From positions 4,281,129 through 4,345,128 of the forward strand of contig WNKI01000001.1 in the NCBI GenBank assembly GCA_015350385.1: a stretch of 64,000 nucleotides of DNA, given 5' to 3'. Of the stretch, positions 49,430-63,800 are shown piece by piece. This stretch comes from Aculops lycopersici. Its lineage: Eukaryota > Arthropoda > Arachnida > Trombidiformes > Eriophyidae. How positions within the stretch are numbered: the first letter of the stretch is position 1; each line of letters begins with the position of its first letter. The position numbers and the translations under genes are program-made. Under the pieces are notes generated by a model. The model did no database searches. It saw only the letters and a list, made by a program, of their open reading frames with translations, and was not told where the DNA came from.

Positions 49430-52400
49430 TAATGTCTTGCTGCCTAGTGGTGATAGTTAATATGATTATTATTAAAAAGAAAAGGAATAGAATAGAAAAG
49501 ATAACTTTATCGAATTCAATTATAATCTAGTCCGACCATTACGTCAATGTCATCGTCAATAACGTTTATGCTAACTCTTACACCTATTTAACTCCTTCCA
49601 ACTACTAACAGGTGGAAGGCCGCAAAGATTAGTCAGTTGGTGGTGGTCTTAAGTCTTAAATTGAAACTAGTGTCTACCTGTGTATTTTGAAACTTGTAAT
49701 GAATTGTATGAGCTAAACAAACATACAACCTTAACAACAGCAACGTTCCCTTTCGGCATTCCTTCTTTTCATGGACTCCGGAAATTGTACTCTCTGGAGG
49801 TTAGCGGACGGTGAGTTAGTCAATCTGTTTGGTGGTTGGGGCGTGTGCAAAGTGGTACTGGTGGTGGTTGTTGTAGGGGCAATAGTAATAGCGAGCCAAC
49901 GACTAGTTAAGTCAGACAGATCACCTAGACCTCGTCCAGAGCATGCAAGAGAAGGTAAAGTATTTTGATATATTGATATAGTCAAGTCGACGATAACACC
50001 AACGACGACTCGAGCAGTTATATCTCGGAACTCGACTTGGACCGGACTAAACCAAGGAGAGTTAACCTATTGTCGGCTTCGCTTGTGTAGTGCTAACATT
50101 TTACCAACAAAACTCGGCGGCTCACCTGAAATTGGAGTGAGCGAAGGCGCCAATTTGAGACATGTTATTACGTAATAAGTAACGACCACCGCTACTGTTG
50201 CTGCCGTAACAACGAGGTTAAGATTAGACTAACTTTTTTCTTTCCTTTCCTCTCCCCACTTACTATTCAGTTAGTTTAGTACAGAGGTCTAGTTGGCTGT
50301 TTGCGTGTTTTTGTTTGCTTACGTTTGTTTGTATCAACGCTCTTTTGCCTTACATTGGACTCAACCCTCGGTGGTTATATCATACAACTTATATGTCATG
50401 CCAAACAAACTAACAGATGGCTGCATGCAAATCTAACGGTAAATTGAATTACTCCTCCCCCCCTCCTCCCCCTCCTCCCCTTTGTACCTTGCGAATGTAG
50501 AGTGATGCTACTAGATGATGACGTAATAGACTCTACCTTAGTATCACTGGTAGCCGTACATTTTTACTTGAAGAATGAGAGAGAAAAGGAGACTCACCAG
50601 TATTCGTGTTCAAATCGATGCATGCCAACAGATACATCCGTTGCTCGTATGCAAAAGACAAGAAGCTCATTCAGTTAGCTATCCTCTTCTCTTCCATGTT
50701 GAAGGTAAGAGTAGTGGTTGTGTGTTTGAATATAAGAAGAATAAGCGAGAGTCTGGGCGATTTTTTGTGCTCGCTTGCTCTTTTTCTCCACGGCGGGCGT
50801 CAAATTTAATGATAAGTTCAACGACTCTTCCTCTTGCTACTCCTTCCTCTCTCTCCCCCTCTCTCTTTCTAGTCTCATCATCTTATTATCATTCTCTGTC
50901 TGGTCTCTTGTGTTCAGTTGTTAGGATTGCAATGGCCACGAAACCAGTGTGAATGTTAGCCAGTTTTATGCACCATCCCGCTCTTGAGGAGCTCATTGTT
51001 GACGTTTTAGTTTTTGCATTAGATTGGTGGTTTGGTGAGTGGTAGCAAAGAAAACGAACCACCAGTTACTTAGTCACCAGTCTCAGGGGCAACCAAAGAA
51101 AAAAAAATCCACCAAGTTATCAAACTATGTCTGGTAACATGACATCATTTGACAGAAAATGTAACACTAGTTTGCATGTTGAAACTTGAGACATGAACAC
51201 ACATAATTATGCGTGAAATATGACGAAGTACAATTGATATGATTGCTCGCGTTCTAGGTTCATAATTCAATTGTTCACCACCCGTTGGCTCCACAGGTAG
51301 TGGACATCGTCCTAATGTTTGACTAGCTGGTTTCTAGTCAAGTGAAAGTGACGTCAGCGAGAAAGAGCTGACATTATATACATGTAATAAGATTATGTTG
51401 TAAATCACACACATTCTCACACACGGCATCTCAAACACTGGCCACAAGTCCTAGCCACTTGTTGATATGGAGCGACAGCGTCGCCCAAGTGACGACACGA
51501 AATCTTATACCTGCCGCATAACCAATACTACTAGAGTACTCGTCGATGCTGTTGGTGGTGGGTACTCTTCCATTTGAATGTTGGACAGATGTAGTCGCTG
51601 GCCAGCGCCGTTGCCACGACCGGTAGCAGCAGTAGTAGAGGCATTTGATACAATTGCAATTGCAACAAAAGGCCAACTAGACTAACTTTTCTCGCGTGTC
51701 CAAAGGGAGAAAGCGAAAGTCGTCCATTTGCTGCAGTAGCTTAACCAGCCCATTTCCCAGTGAATGCGAAGAAGCTAGTGCATGAAAAAATAACAGTATT
51801 AATGTATTGTTATCATTGAATCGCTCCCTGAGCTCACAACGGCAACTTACAAGTCTCTCCCTCTTTCTGCTTCTCGCTCGTTGGCCGAGTGGTCGTTGGT
51901 CTTGCCAAGTTGAAAGCAATAGAAGCTCGCCAAAGGGAGCGAGTTCATCATCATGTTGCTCGCTTACTTTTAAGCGAACTCGTTGCAGTTGTCGTCGTCT
52001 TGTCCATCGTTTCGAAGGCGGCGACATATTGGACATTGACGCCCAGTGTAGCGCTAGAAGCAGAAGTAGCGGTGGTTGCGACGACAAATGTGGTTCGAAT
52101 AGAATACTGACAGACAGCTCGCAGTGTGAACCACCTGCGGGCGAGACTAGCTCACAAGGTGTATTATTTAGTGCACCAAGTCCGTTTCTACGGTATCTCT
52201 TACACTACTCTCCACTTCAACTCTGCTTCTCTGGCGAGCAATACCTGCTCAACTTAGTACCGACTACGCAGACTCAAATGGGTCACCTGGTTAGTGCATA
52301 TCCGGGGGAGCAAGTCGAGTGAAGCCCCCGCTCCCTTCAGTTGGCGGCCGACGCTAGTGGCATTAGCATGGCAGCAAATGCCGGATCTGCGCATTGCTGG

Positions 52401-52485
52401 TGCGGAAACCGATGGAGTGGTGGTCGGTTTGGTGGCAGTCGGATAGTTGGACGCAAAAGGAAGGCGAAAACCAGACTGAGAGAGA

Positions 52486-52708
<223 letters not shown>

Positions 52709-53763
52709 AGAGAGAGAGTTTCTATATCCACCACTGGCGCTAGTCAACAAGTGAGCAACAACTTCAACGACAAGCGCCATCGACAGGTACAATTTTTGGT
52801 GTTGGCTGTAGCCATTTGGTTGAGCTAGCGAGCTTATCAGCTGACCGTGATTTTCTTTCTCTCTCTCTCTCTCTCTCTCGCTCTCACTCACTCTAGTCAC
52901 CGACATCGTTTTTGTTGTTTTCGTTTTCGTTGGTGTCGTTATTATTGGCCAACGCAAATGAACTCAGTCAGCTAAAGTTACATAAGCAGCAACTTGCGCG
53001 TAGCGGCAGACATTTAGAGTCGACAACCAAAGCGAGCGACTCTAGAGACTGGATGAAGTGCACGTCTCGTGCTCGTTGAATGTCAAAGCTGAGGAGAGAG
53101 GATTGGAGAGGCTACGTGCCGGTATAGTTGACTTGTAACACTAGCAACAAGTGTGAGCAATCCGAGCGTCCGACCGATAGAAGTGAGGAGAGAAATTTAA
53201 GGTCAGCTACCTGTTGCTGTTGCTGACGCCGCTGCTTTTCTGGCCAACGACGCCGAATCGTCTCGCATCCAAATCGAGCGGAAACAAGCGGCGAGCTTAG
53301 TAGGCAGTCAGTCGAGTCAGTCAGTCGGCTAGTTAGCGAGAGTTGAATGAATTGGTAAAGGCGAGCGGCAAGTCGGATTGCTCGCACGCCCGCCTGCTTG
53401 TTACGTAAAAAGCAAAGCTTTGGGTAGAGCGAAGAGAATCTAAATCTCAGCTGAGCAGAGCGAAAGTCGAGGGCTTAAGTTTAGTCAAAAGAGTCTTAGC
53501 ATTAGCGCCTTTGGTCTCGCGCTCGTCTTGTTGCTGTTAATGTCGCTACAATCAATAAGCCTTCAAAGCTACCGACTGACCACTACCACCACCACAAGGT
53601 AGCCAGTCGGTTGGGCAGGTAACTGGAGACAACAAGTGGCCAGCGCAACAAGTGCAAGTGCAAGTGAGAGAGGGAGAGCAACTTGGAGAAGAAGCGACAA
53701 CAAGCGAGTAACTGACCAAAAGTAACAACATGAGCAAACAATTTGCCAAGAAACATTATCACC

Positions 53764-53775
53764 ATTATTATTATT

Positions 53776-53819
<44 letters not shown>

Positions 53820-53820
53820 C
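53764..53820. repeat. (TTA)n/(TTG)n trinucleotide repeat
   Basis: A short TTA run passes into about 15 TTG units. It lies in the presumed 5' flank of the PLA2 gene. Its translation as polyVal, polyLeu or polyCys has no support as a protein. Confidence 0.85.
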
Positions 53821-54635
53821 GTCGTTGTGGTAGTAGAGTTAGTATTAGTATTAGTAGCGGTAGTTGCTCTTGTAGTTGTTCAGGTAGAAGTAGTGGTTGG
53901 TGTTACTCTGATTGTGGTAGTAGTTGCAACCGTGCCGGTCGGTTCTTCAATTGTTATTATTCAATTTAAACCACTGAAGAGCTTTCAAGAGTTGGATAAA
54001 TCTAGGAGCCTAAGTTTGCTCAAAATATTGAATTACCACGAGGGCGACGGCCAAGGTTCACGGACTTTACACGAGCTTTACATAGATTTGCCTGGTGCCT
54101 AGTTAACACATCTAGCTAGCACGAGACGAGCTTGAGATTGCACCACCAAGTCCTAGAGACTAGTCGACAAGTGGCCAGTCTGGTTGTTGGGCGCTAGCTA
54201 ACACACACTTGCACGCGCCAATTGCCCGCGCGCAGTAGTATCAAGTTGCGGCGAGCGGAACTTCCCACAGAGGGCTAGAAGAGAAGCAAGAGATAGAATA
54301 AGTCATACGCGCAAAAAACACACTAGCTTTTAGTGCCAAAAAACCAAAGACGAGAGGGAAAAGCTATCAGTAGAGTTGAGAGAAAGAAGAAGCGGGGAAA
54401 CCAAAGAAGATTCTCCACACATTTCAAGATTACTCACCTGTGTGGCATCAGGTGAGCATCAGCAATTTAATTGGCGGCGGCCCACAATCTAATCACAACA
54501 AGTCGTCGTTTTCATCGTCGCCACCTGAGAGGGCAAACACAATCAGAAGTTTAGAAGCACGGAAAGGTTAATGTATCGCCACATTAAATACGCAGGGACA
54601 AAAAGATTAAATGACTAGAAGAATATTGCCAAGTT

Positions 54636-56627
54636 ATGTGTCAAGCTAAAGTTAACTTCCGCTCAAGAGTGCAATGCAAAGCTAGCACTCAAAAAGCGAG
54701 CAAACAAATACACCAACAAAGAAGTACCTCAAATGACTCGTTATATACACTAAAATATAAAGTGGAGCCGCTGAAGCGGCTTAGGTGCCTAAGGGCGCAA
54801 ACTTGGAGGCCGCGGACCGCGGTTGCATCAAAACAAGCCAAAGAGTGCCAAAGAAATGGACAGAAGTCCTGCGGGCAGCTACTCAATACTTCAGGAATCT
54901 CACTACTGGCCATCAGTGGCAAATTGGCCACTTGCCTGTTAATTGTAACTATGGCCAACATATCGAAGGTGGTAGCAACAGGTAATCTAGCAAGCGGCGC
55001 GTTAAGTGGTGGCGGTGTCAAGGGTGGCGGCACGCCGCTAATGGCGCCACCTGGACACTACACAACGGATCAAGTATCCGTTCAGCTCCTGACTGGAGCT
55101 GAGCAGTTTGAAAGTTTGCGAAGGCCACAGTCGATACAAGTACAGCAGCAACCGAAGCAACCTGTTAAGTTGCGCAACACTGACAAGCGACCTCAACCTG
55201 AGCTAACTTTTAGGCAGGCGACCACAAGACTGACCGCAAACGAGACTCAATGGATCCCGATTCCAAGACAGCAACCTGCTGCTCCTCGACATCACCCCAA
55301 GCCAAAGCCCCAGCAAAACCAGCGGCCGCCACCTGTTTCTAACGGCAACGCACAAAACAATAGGGCGAGGCCAAGACATAAACCCAATCGGCCACCAAAT
55401 ACAAACCATCAGATGCAAGCGGACGCTTCGAGAAGTCGGCAGCAATTCTACAGGCCGCCAATGGGACACTATGGACCGCCAATGGGACCTGGAGGCAGTT
55501 GGCGCCGGCCGCGACTGAACGACGAACCAGGATTTGACATAAAAGCTCATAGGTACTACAAGAAGGTATTGATTTGCGACAAAACTCTTGTTAGTCTAGA
55601 CTATGTGAGAAGTTTAGACGTGGAACCTAGACCTCAACCATTGGGAAGCCACTATTACGATACCTCAAGCTCGGCGTTATACGACGGAAACAGTAACGAG
55701 CCCAATAGTAACGACAACTTCATCGACAATTTCTTAGATCTGGACACAAATTTAGTGGAGTTTTCTAGTGTCTTGCCATCGAGGGATTCGTCGCAGCAAC
55801 AAAATCAGCAGCCACCTGTGGCTCTCAGCCCGCGCTCGTCAGCAGGTGATTTGAATTACACGACAATCATTGAAGATTTAGCAGATTCCAATTTGTCGGC
55901 CCCAGATACGCTTCAATCATCTGCAACTACAACCACAATCCTAGCCAACGACCGGCGATCCTATCTCAGCGACGAGGATCCGCTAGTCAAGTGCGACATG
56001 TGGGATTTGGAAAAGGGACTCAAGAAGCGAAAGCCACCCGAGCATATATTGCGCATTGCAGTCAAGGCCGATTTCGACACAGTTCGCGATGCGATCAACA
56101 GGTGCGGTCAGCTGACTGAGCGGACAATTCCGGCTGAGGACGAGTATGGCCGAGACCAGGGGTTGGATTTCATGTCCACCGAGGACTTGGTTTCATTGTT
56201 TTCCATGAAACGAGGCCTGCTACCGGGAACAAAGTGGTGCGGTTTGGGCGACCAGGCGAGTAGTTACAATGATTTGGGACCAAAACATCGGGTTGATATT
56301 TGTTGTCGGGCTCACGATCATTGTCCCATTAGATTGAAACCATTTCGTAACGACTATGGAGTGCTCAATATTGCCCTCTACACAAAGTCGCATTGCGATT
56401 GCGATGCAGACTTCTACAGGTGCCTTAGGGATGTGCGCAGTCGGACGGCCGATATGTTGGGTAACTTATACTTTAATGTGATGAAATTGCAATGCATGCG
56501 AGAGGAACGAATGAAAATTTGCCGCGAGATGAAACCTATCGCCTTGGGTTTTGAACGTTGCGTTAGATACGAGGATAGTCCCGTTAAAACTGTCTTCAAA
56601 TTCACCACCCCACCTGTTGCCTACTAA
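54636..56627 (+). CDS. Group III secretory phospholipase A2-like protein
   Basis: A 663-aa protein. The catalytic domain is at about 528-635. The calcium loop reads WCGLG from Trp534, and the active site CCRAHDHC has the catalytic His560-Asp561 pair. Further Cys pairs follow (HCDCDADFYRCL). Group III enzymes hydrolyse the sn-2 ester of phospholipids; the family includes venom and non-venom members, and nothing here points to venom. The first 500 residues are disordered and rich in Gln, Pro and Arg. A hydrophobic segment near residues 91-105 (SLLAISGKLATCLLIVTM) may be a signal anchor; a later in-frame ATG could also serve as start. The domain is followed by a short tail. Polyadenylation signal AATAAA at 56926-56931. 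Confidence 0.88.
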   Translation: MCQAKVNFRSRVQCKASTQKASKQIHQQRSTSNDSLYTLKYKVEPLKRLRCLRAQTWRPRTAVASKQAKECQRNGQKSCGQLLNTSGISLLAISGKLATCLLIVTMANISKVVATGNLASGALSGGGVKGGGTPLMAPPGHYTTDQVSVQLLTGAEQFESLRRPQSIQVQQQPKQPVKLRNTDKRPQPELTFRQATTRLTANETQWIPIPRQQPAAPRHHPKPKPQQNQRPPPVSNGNAQNNRARPRHKPNRPPNTNHQMQADASRSRQQFYRPPMGHYGPPMGPGGSWRRPRLNDEPGFDIKAHRYYKKVLICDKTLVSLDYVRSLDVEPRPQPLGSHYYDTSSSALYDGNSNEPNSNDNFIDNFLDLDTNLVEFSSVLPSRDSSQQQNQQPPVALSPRSSAGDLNYTTIIEDLADSNLSAPDTLQSSATTTTILANDRRSYLSDEDPLVKCDMWDLEKGLKKRKPPEHILRIAVKADFDTVRDAINRCGQLTERTIPAEDEYGRDQGLDFMSTEDLVSLFSMKRGLLPGTKWCGLGDQASSYNDLGPKHRVDICCRAHDHCPIRLKPFRNDYGVLNIALYTKSHCDCDADFYRCLRDVRSRTADMLGNLYFNVMKLQCMREERMKICREMKPIALGFERCVRYEDSPVKTVFKFTTPPVAY

Positions 56628-57897
56628 TTGGCTAGGAATATTGTAATCAATTGACGAGAGTCAATAATCGCCGAGATCGATGATAGTTGAGCGTGAGAAA
56701 GAGAGAGAGGGAGAGAAAAAGCGAGCACAAATCATAAAAGAAAACTAGAAAAGCGAGCTTTGGAACCAATGCAAATGGGTGGGTGAAAATGAAACTAATC
56801 AAAAGAAAATTATAATTTCCTCAATGTACCCCCTCCCCTCTTCCCCGTAAATATTTACATCTGTACAAAGATTAGTTCACTTTGAATTTTCAAGCGAGTT
56901 AATTGTAATTATATAATATGACGATAATAAAAATAATATTTATTGCCCCTTTAGTCCGCCGAGCAATAGAAAAGAAGAGACATAGCAAAACCGCAACAGG
57001 TGAGCTCTCCTCCGTTGGCGACATAATCATACCCTTGCCTGAGTCAGAAAAACGCGCGCATCCATCTCATTTCTATTTTACTCACTGATACATCACTGAT
57101 GAGTCACTCTTCGTTTTCTCGTCTGGGCAAAAACTCGGCGGTTGCTACGCAATTGTGGGGCCAGCTACCTGTTGTTGTTGCTGTTGACTTTGGACACGAG
57201 GCTCTCCCTCTCCATCCTGCGCTTAAAATTGAACAGGAATGGGAAATGGGACCAAAGTCTCGGATCATAACAACAACGACGACAAGAGCATCGCAGCAAC
57301 CGCTACAACAATAACAATAATAATGTCCTCGCCAATCGATTCACTATTACCATCTATGCAACTTTATATACCTTGCTTGTCGCAGTGGTGTCGTTGCAAT
57401 TGTTACACGGAGTCAACCAACCAGCCGAACAACTAGCTAAGCAAACAAATTGAACCAAGCCCACTGTTTGCAGTTTGTTGCTTATCCACCGCTAACCTGT
57501 GTGACTTGGGCAAGCAACAAGTGTGAATTATTGGCACATCAATTGCACCTGTCACCCTGAGTCTACCGGGCGCTCCGTTTCTCAATTTGAACTAAGGATA
57601 GCTAACTACACTAACTGGGATGCCAGAGTTACCTTGTGAATTGAATGTAGTACTAGCAACATAGATGATTAGCACATTGGTATCTAAGGTAATCGTGAAA
57701 AAAGAGCAACACCGATTACAGTAGCGCCAACTAGGCCATTAGTTTAAAGTTTAGTGGTTGTGCTTTTGGCTTATTGGTAGCAATAATTCAATGGAATATG
57801 TTTATTTCTCCCTTTATTCTCATAGCGAGACGAATCTTCTCATAATTGATTGATATTGTAACGGACACTAAACCACACTATTTATTCATCATTAAAA
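56628..57897. other. Non-coding interval, 1.27 kb
   Basis: It holds the 3' end of the PLA2 gene (AATAAA at 56926-56931), a purine-rich GAGA stretch (about 56695-56717), and the promoter side of the next gene. No other gene was recognised. Confidence 0.5.
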
Positions 57898-60800
57898 ATG
57901 TATCACAATCCCAAATCCTCATTCGGTCTGCTGATCCTGGCCGCGTTATTGCTAGCATTATCATCCAAAACTCTGGCCCATGCTAAGAAGTCAAAGCCGT
58001 CGAAGAATGAGGAGAAACACCAAGCGACAATCGAGACGACCTCGCCGACAAGTGATTTAGATTTGTCCGAATCAACGACAAGTCGACCTGTTGCTTTAGA
58101 TGATCAAAGGTCCATTGTGATCCATCAGGTGGACAACTCAGGGACAACAGGTAGTCGAGGCAGCGGCAAACCTGACGATGGCGACCTCGAAGTGGCGGCT
58201 TCAAATGCCGTGCAAGATTCCGTTGCTGCGGAGGAGACAAACAGTCACAAGATTATTGCCGCCGGTTGGCCATCAACTTCGCCCATGTGGCCGTCGATTG
58301 AAACGGCCGAGCAGCAAGCACAGGAGGCCAATTGGCCGGAAATGATTGAGCCATTTATTTTTGCCGACAAACCACGGGCAATAGATTACAGTTTGTTGCT
58401 GACGATCAACAAAAACATCACAGACGCCCTAAAGGATCATCAAAAGTCCATTGCTGTTGTGCTTTCCTTTGAGTACTACTTTAATTATGATGCCAAAATT
58501 ACAACCGCTCCACCTGGAATCAAGATTGAGATTGATCGAAAGCAGTTCAAGTACTTGGAACCAAATGTAAACAACATAGCACCTAGAATGTGGATCAAAT
58601 TTAATGAGCAAATCCTAGTAAGTGATCCCCAGCAATTTGAAAATCACGATTGGCTCAAGTTCTCGCTGGTCAACAGGCAATCGCCATCCCTAGTTGCCAT
58701 TCGAAAGTTGAAAGTTCAGTTCACCCCGAGCGATTCGGATGGCGGTCAACCGCCACCGCCCATGGCTCAGAGTCCCGCAATCCCGCTACAGCAACCAAAT
58801 CAACCTCAAGTGCAACAAAATGAGATTCAAAACGGTCAACAGCCGCCGTTGCCGCAATCAGATCAACCGCTACAATCCGGTGGAACATTGGCAAACCAGC
58901 CAACTGTCTACGACCAACAGCAGCCACAACTTCCGCCTCAAGTGCAACAACCTCCCCAGCAGGAAGTCCCACTCAGACAACCGGCACCTGTTGAGCCGAA
59001 CCAGGGTATCCAGGATCAACAGGCGGCTGGCTCGTCAATGAGATCAAAGAAGATAAAGTCGCCAAAGCAGCCGGTGGGAGAGGATGAGGATCAAATGACC
59101 GCGGCCAGCGATGCGCTTGTTAGCACCATTAAGCCGGTGAAACCAAAGACAACTGGAAGTTGGTTGCCCTCAATGCCGACGTTCGGGGTGGTGAATCCGT
59201 TTGGTAAGCGGAAGCGCAGGAAGCGACAGGTTGCCGCCCCAAGTGGTGGCGACATTACTTCACAACAACAACAACAACCGGTTCCGGATGCTGCACCCCC
59301 ACCAATGCCGGCCTCTATTATATTTACCTGCTTCCACCGAAACTCTTGCGAGTGGCGCTCCGATAGAAGTGAGGAGATACAATGGTCATCGGCTCGAATG
59401 CCGGCCTCCACAAGCGAGGTGTCAAAGGGTTACTATTACGCAAGCAGTTTGAGTGGCATGAATTCAAATCCAACTCGAGCTCAAGAAACTAGTTCCAATG
59501 ACGATCAGCCACAAGTGGCCAGTATGCAAGTGAACAATCTTCTCCGCTTATCGCTAAACCAAACTGAAGCTGCGAGAATTAAGGATCAGAATTCCGATCA
59601 ATGCATTGAGCTGGCCATCTACATAACAGAACGAGCAAGACTTAAATTGTACAGGCTATCCAAAGGGGCATCGGCAACAGGTGGACCAAGTGGAAATATA
59701 GACTGGATCAAGGGGAACGAAATTTTAACTTGGGCACCAACCATGACAATGGAGGTGAGGAAAAATGAAAATGGTAGCAACACAACGGTGAGCGTTGTTA
59801 GATCATCGCTACCCAAATCGCGTTTACCTGCAATGGAGAATGGAAAAAATGGATGGACTTATGAGACTCTATGCTATGGAGACTTTTTTACAAACGTAAA
59901 AGAGTGCGGCCTTGGCAATTGTGCTTTTGGTTTCGAGATGGAACTCGATGAAACTTTGCAAAGCCAACTGCTTGCTGCCAGGGGAGGCCAACAAGTTGCT
60001 ACAGATGCCGCTACAGCCACTGCCTCCAGCTCGATTGCTAGTAATGACCCATTGATTAACTTGATACCCGAACAAGTGGTTGGAATTTCAATACGCAACG
60101 AGTTTTCGGTTAAACCAAAACCGATGAGACAGCAGCAAGGTCGACTCAAGTGGCTAAAGACTTGGAACCGACCGGAGGTTAGTCCAGAGGAGAATTGGAA
60201 GTTTTATCCAAAGTTGGATGTTGTGATTACAAGCGATACTGTTAATCTGCTCAATACTTACGATGAATCGCATTACCATCTGCACAGCGATTGGCTTTCG
60301 GTCAATGAGCATCTCGAATTTACGGGAAGTTTGACTGTAGAGTTTAATCAAACCAGTCCAATCAATGGAACAAGTCCTACACCAGCGCCACCTGTTATTG
60401 ATCTACCAAACGGAGGTGATAATCAGCAATATTTAACCGTAAACGGAGAGCCCAAGGTTTTTGCCTTGAAGTTAGTGACAAAATTAGTCGATGACAAGTT
60501 TAATATTATCCACACAGGCAACTCAACAATCGAGTGGTCGATGAGAGATAATACAAGTCTGGCTGTGTTTAGCATCGACATGCCCATAACAGACTACATT
60601 AAGTCGGCACGTCACGGTCAGCTGAAGGATCCATCGAGTCACAGTGCCAATGGTATTGAGTCAAATCCAATCGGTGATGAGGAGAGCAGTTTATTCAAGA
60701 TAATCATTGAGCTCATTTATGATGTCAAGCTAACAGGAGCTAGCTTGCCAATTGATCAATATCTAAGCGCTACAAACTCTGAGTTCAAGTTTAACTTTGT

Positions 60801-63800
60801 CAACGTCTCGCTCTCGGATCGCTGCTACCCGAGTCCCTGTCAAACAGGAAGCTGTCACCAAAACGGAACTGGCCTCGAGGATTGGGAGTGCAAATGCGAC
60901 GACGGGCGCCATCGAGGGCGTCGCTGCGAGTTCGGTCGTTGGTGCGAGATTCCCCACGTCACTCCCTGGGTGGCGCCAGCAGTTGCCGCGGGCGGCGGCC
61001 TGACTTCCGGCTCCGGCGGAAGCCCCGGCAAGGATCAACAGGTGTCGTCGCAGCAGCAGCAACATACAGCGAGTCAACAGCTGGGCCCAAAGTCGAGCAT
61101 TGGTGTTCGAAGGATCAATGTGCTAACGCCGCCCAAATCGAGGAATGTTGTCGACTCAACAGTCGTGAGCGGTGGTTCAAGTGGCGCCAACAACAATAAT
61201 AGTAATAACAGCAGACAACCAAAGCTATCAGATAGTATTAGTAGAATTTCCGGTTCAGATTATTGCCAGCGAAAATTGGGATCCGGTTCAAAGTGTACAG
61301 AAATTGACGTACCGTTAAATGATAATTTGTACACTGAGGACGAGAAGACATTTAGTTGTTCATGCCAAGATGATTATTACTTAAGCGACGACTCGAAATG
61401 TAAACAAGCTCACCCTTGCAACTCCATTGTTTGTCCATCAATTGGAATGATATGTGACGAATTCAAGCCGTTTAATAGAACCCAGCCGTGTGTTTGTAAT
61501 GAGAAACAGGATTGGCATCTGGACTTAACGTCCAAGGGACAGAATGGAGTGGACAAGTGCATTAGACGTCAGTGTCAGGATATTTCGAGAGCTTGTGGCT
61601 TTGAGGCGCACATTTGCCTGCCCACTTTGCCTGGTGAGAAGCCCATTTGCAAGTGCGGGCCAAATTTTGCATTGAAAACCAACGAAACTTCCGGCGCCAA
61701 GTACTGCCAATCAACTGCGTGCATTTTGCCCACTTTGAACGAATGTCAACAGATATGCGTGCCAAATAATGAAAATTTGCTCAGGCCATACAAGTGCGAC
61801 TGCTACCCGGGTTACGTCATCGATCCTGAGGATCCAAAACAGAGTAAATGTGTTCCCATGAAACCGGAACCACACTGTCGGCCAGCCTGCAATCCGGAGA
61901 CCCAAAATTGCACCGACTTCGGGTGTCGCTGTAAGCAGGGATATATCGGCGAGGGCGAGGTTGTTGTGAAGCATGCCAACAAGCACCCACGAGGACAGAC
62001 GCAAAATTCAACAACCATAGACTACGTCCAATCCGTCAGGTGTCTCAATGTTTGCTCGTTGACTTATGCGGAAAACAAGCGAGAGTTTGAGATGATTGAG
62101 TCGGTTTGTCCCCTCGGTTTGTGTGACCCGTCGACCTTTCAATGCAAATGCTACGATTCATCTAGCTCCGCGTTGGTCAACACGAAATATGAGCCAATTT
62201 ACGCCAAAATTCCCATAGCTACCAATGGAGCTTTGGAAGAGTCAACAGGTGGCGCTTCAGGTTCAAACGTTACAACAACCGCGCATAGCGACGACTCCAC
62301 CGCTCTGGTGCCGAGACAAAGGATCTCCCCTTTGTGTCACCTGCGTAGAGTTTGCGAGTCTGATTCAATCAGCTATAGGATTTGCCGAAGTCAGGGAGCA
62401 ATCTGTGTGCCCGACTACACAAAGGCCGCGATGTTTGACTGTATTTGTCCGCCGTCGACGGAAAAGCGATTCTATGGCCGGGGATCGAGTAGTGAGTTTA
62501 CCTGTGAGCCGAGGTGCAGTTCGGTCAAATACGAATGTCTCAGGAGACAGGCTCAGTGTCGTTTAGTTGACAAGGATTCGGTTCGGTGCGACTGTTTACC
62601 TGGCCACATGTTTGACGAGCATGATCACAAATGCTACCTGGCCAAGTATAGTTATTCATTCAATTTAATTCTAGTCAACAGGTACTATGAACCCGAGTCG
62701 AAGTTTCATAGACTTGAACAGGTGAAATTTGGTGATAACTCAACAATTGGACCTGATGTTACACAGCAAACTGGATCTCGTTTGTATGAGTCCATTAATG
62801 GCAATGCAAATCAAGTTAATAATAACAACAATAACAATAATAACCTCAATAGACCAGACCTCAGCGAGGTGGTGCCACAATTTCACCAAGCAAATGCTAA
62901 TAATTTGAACACGATGTCTAATTCCAAAACCAAGTCCAAGTTTATTGTCGACTACAATCAGTGCAACATAACGCAAGTGATCCCGAAGCAAATCATCGAG
63001 GATCCCTATGAGCACGACATTGAATCCTACTTGAGCTACATAGACCAATGCAACGAAAAGATCCACCAAAATATGAGGACTTATCATTTGAACTCAAAGT
63101 TGGCGGAGGACTTGAGACAGTCGCTAAGGCAACATTTGAGAGGCTTCACAGTAACCACAAGCAACAACACCTGTCTCGAGACGGACTCAACAGGCATGTA
63201 CCTGAATTGCACAGTGTACCTTCAATCACAGGAGTCCATTTCCGCGGAAACAGTGGACTTTGTGCTGAATAATTGCGACAAAAACGGACAGGACAATCGA
63301 TTTTGCTGGATAAAACCACGATTATTGCTCAAGAAGGACCAGCAAATTATATTTTCCAATAATCAACAAGTGGCAGTGAATAAAAACAACAATGGGGATA
63401 AGAAGCATCAGCAAAAGATTAACTTTAAGCAAGTTATTCCCTGCGAGATAGACAACTTTTGCGGTCCCGATGCCTACAGTGTGCGACTCGACGACCGCTC
63501 GTCCCTGTGCTCGTGCAAGTGTCCGCCAGACATTGAGGTAGTTGATGTGAAAGATTTGGAGCGGAAGTTGCGTCAACCATTGGATCTCTCAACTATTGGT
63601 GGTGATGGTGGCTCTGAGCATTTGGTGGCAGGTAAATTGAATCCGATCACAAGTATCGACTATCAGACTGTTGCTGTCAAGGAGATTTGCGCCCCGAGGA
63701 ATCATTGCGGAGCAAACTCAACCTTTTGTCTTGGAAAAACTGGCTCCGTTTGTCACTACGACATTCGATTGGGTTCAAAATGCCAATGCGTCTATCCATC

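Noticed and set aside
51880..51975. TGGCCGAGTGGT resembling a tRNA-Leu/Ser A box
   Set aside because: No matching B box (GGTTCGA-type) or acceptor stem pairing could be found downstream.
53743..54102. Open frame with long polyVal
   Set aside because: It is a translation of the TTG/GTT trinucleotide repeat, with no domain and competing frames giving polyCys and polyLeu.
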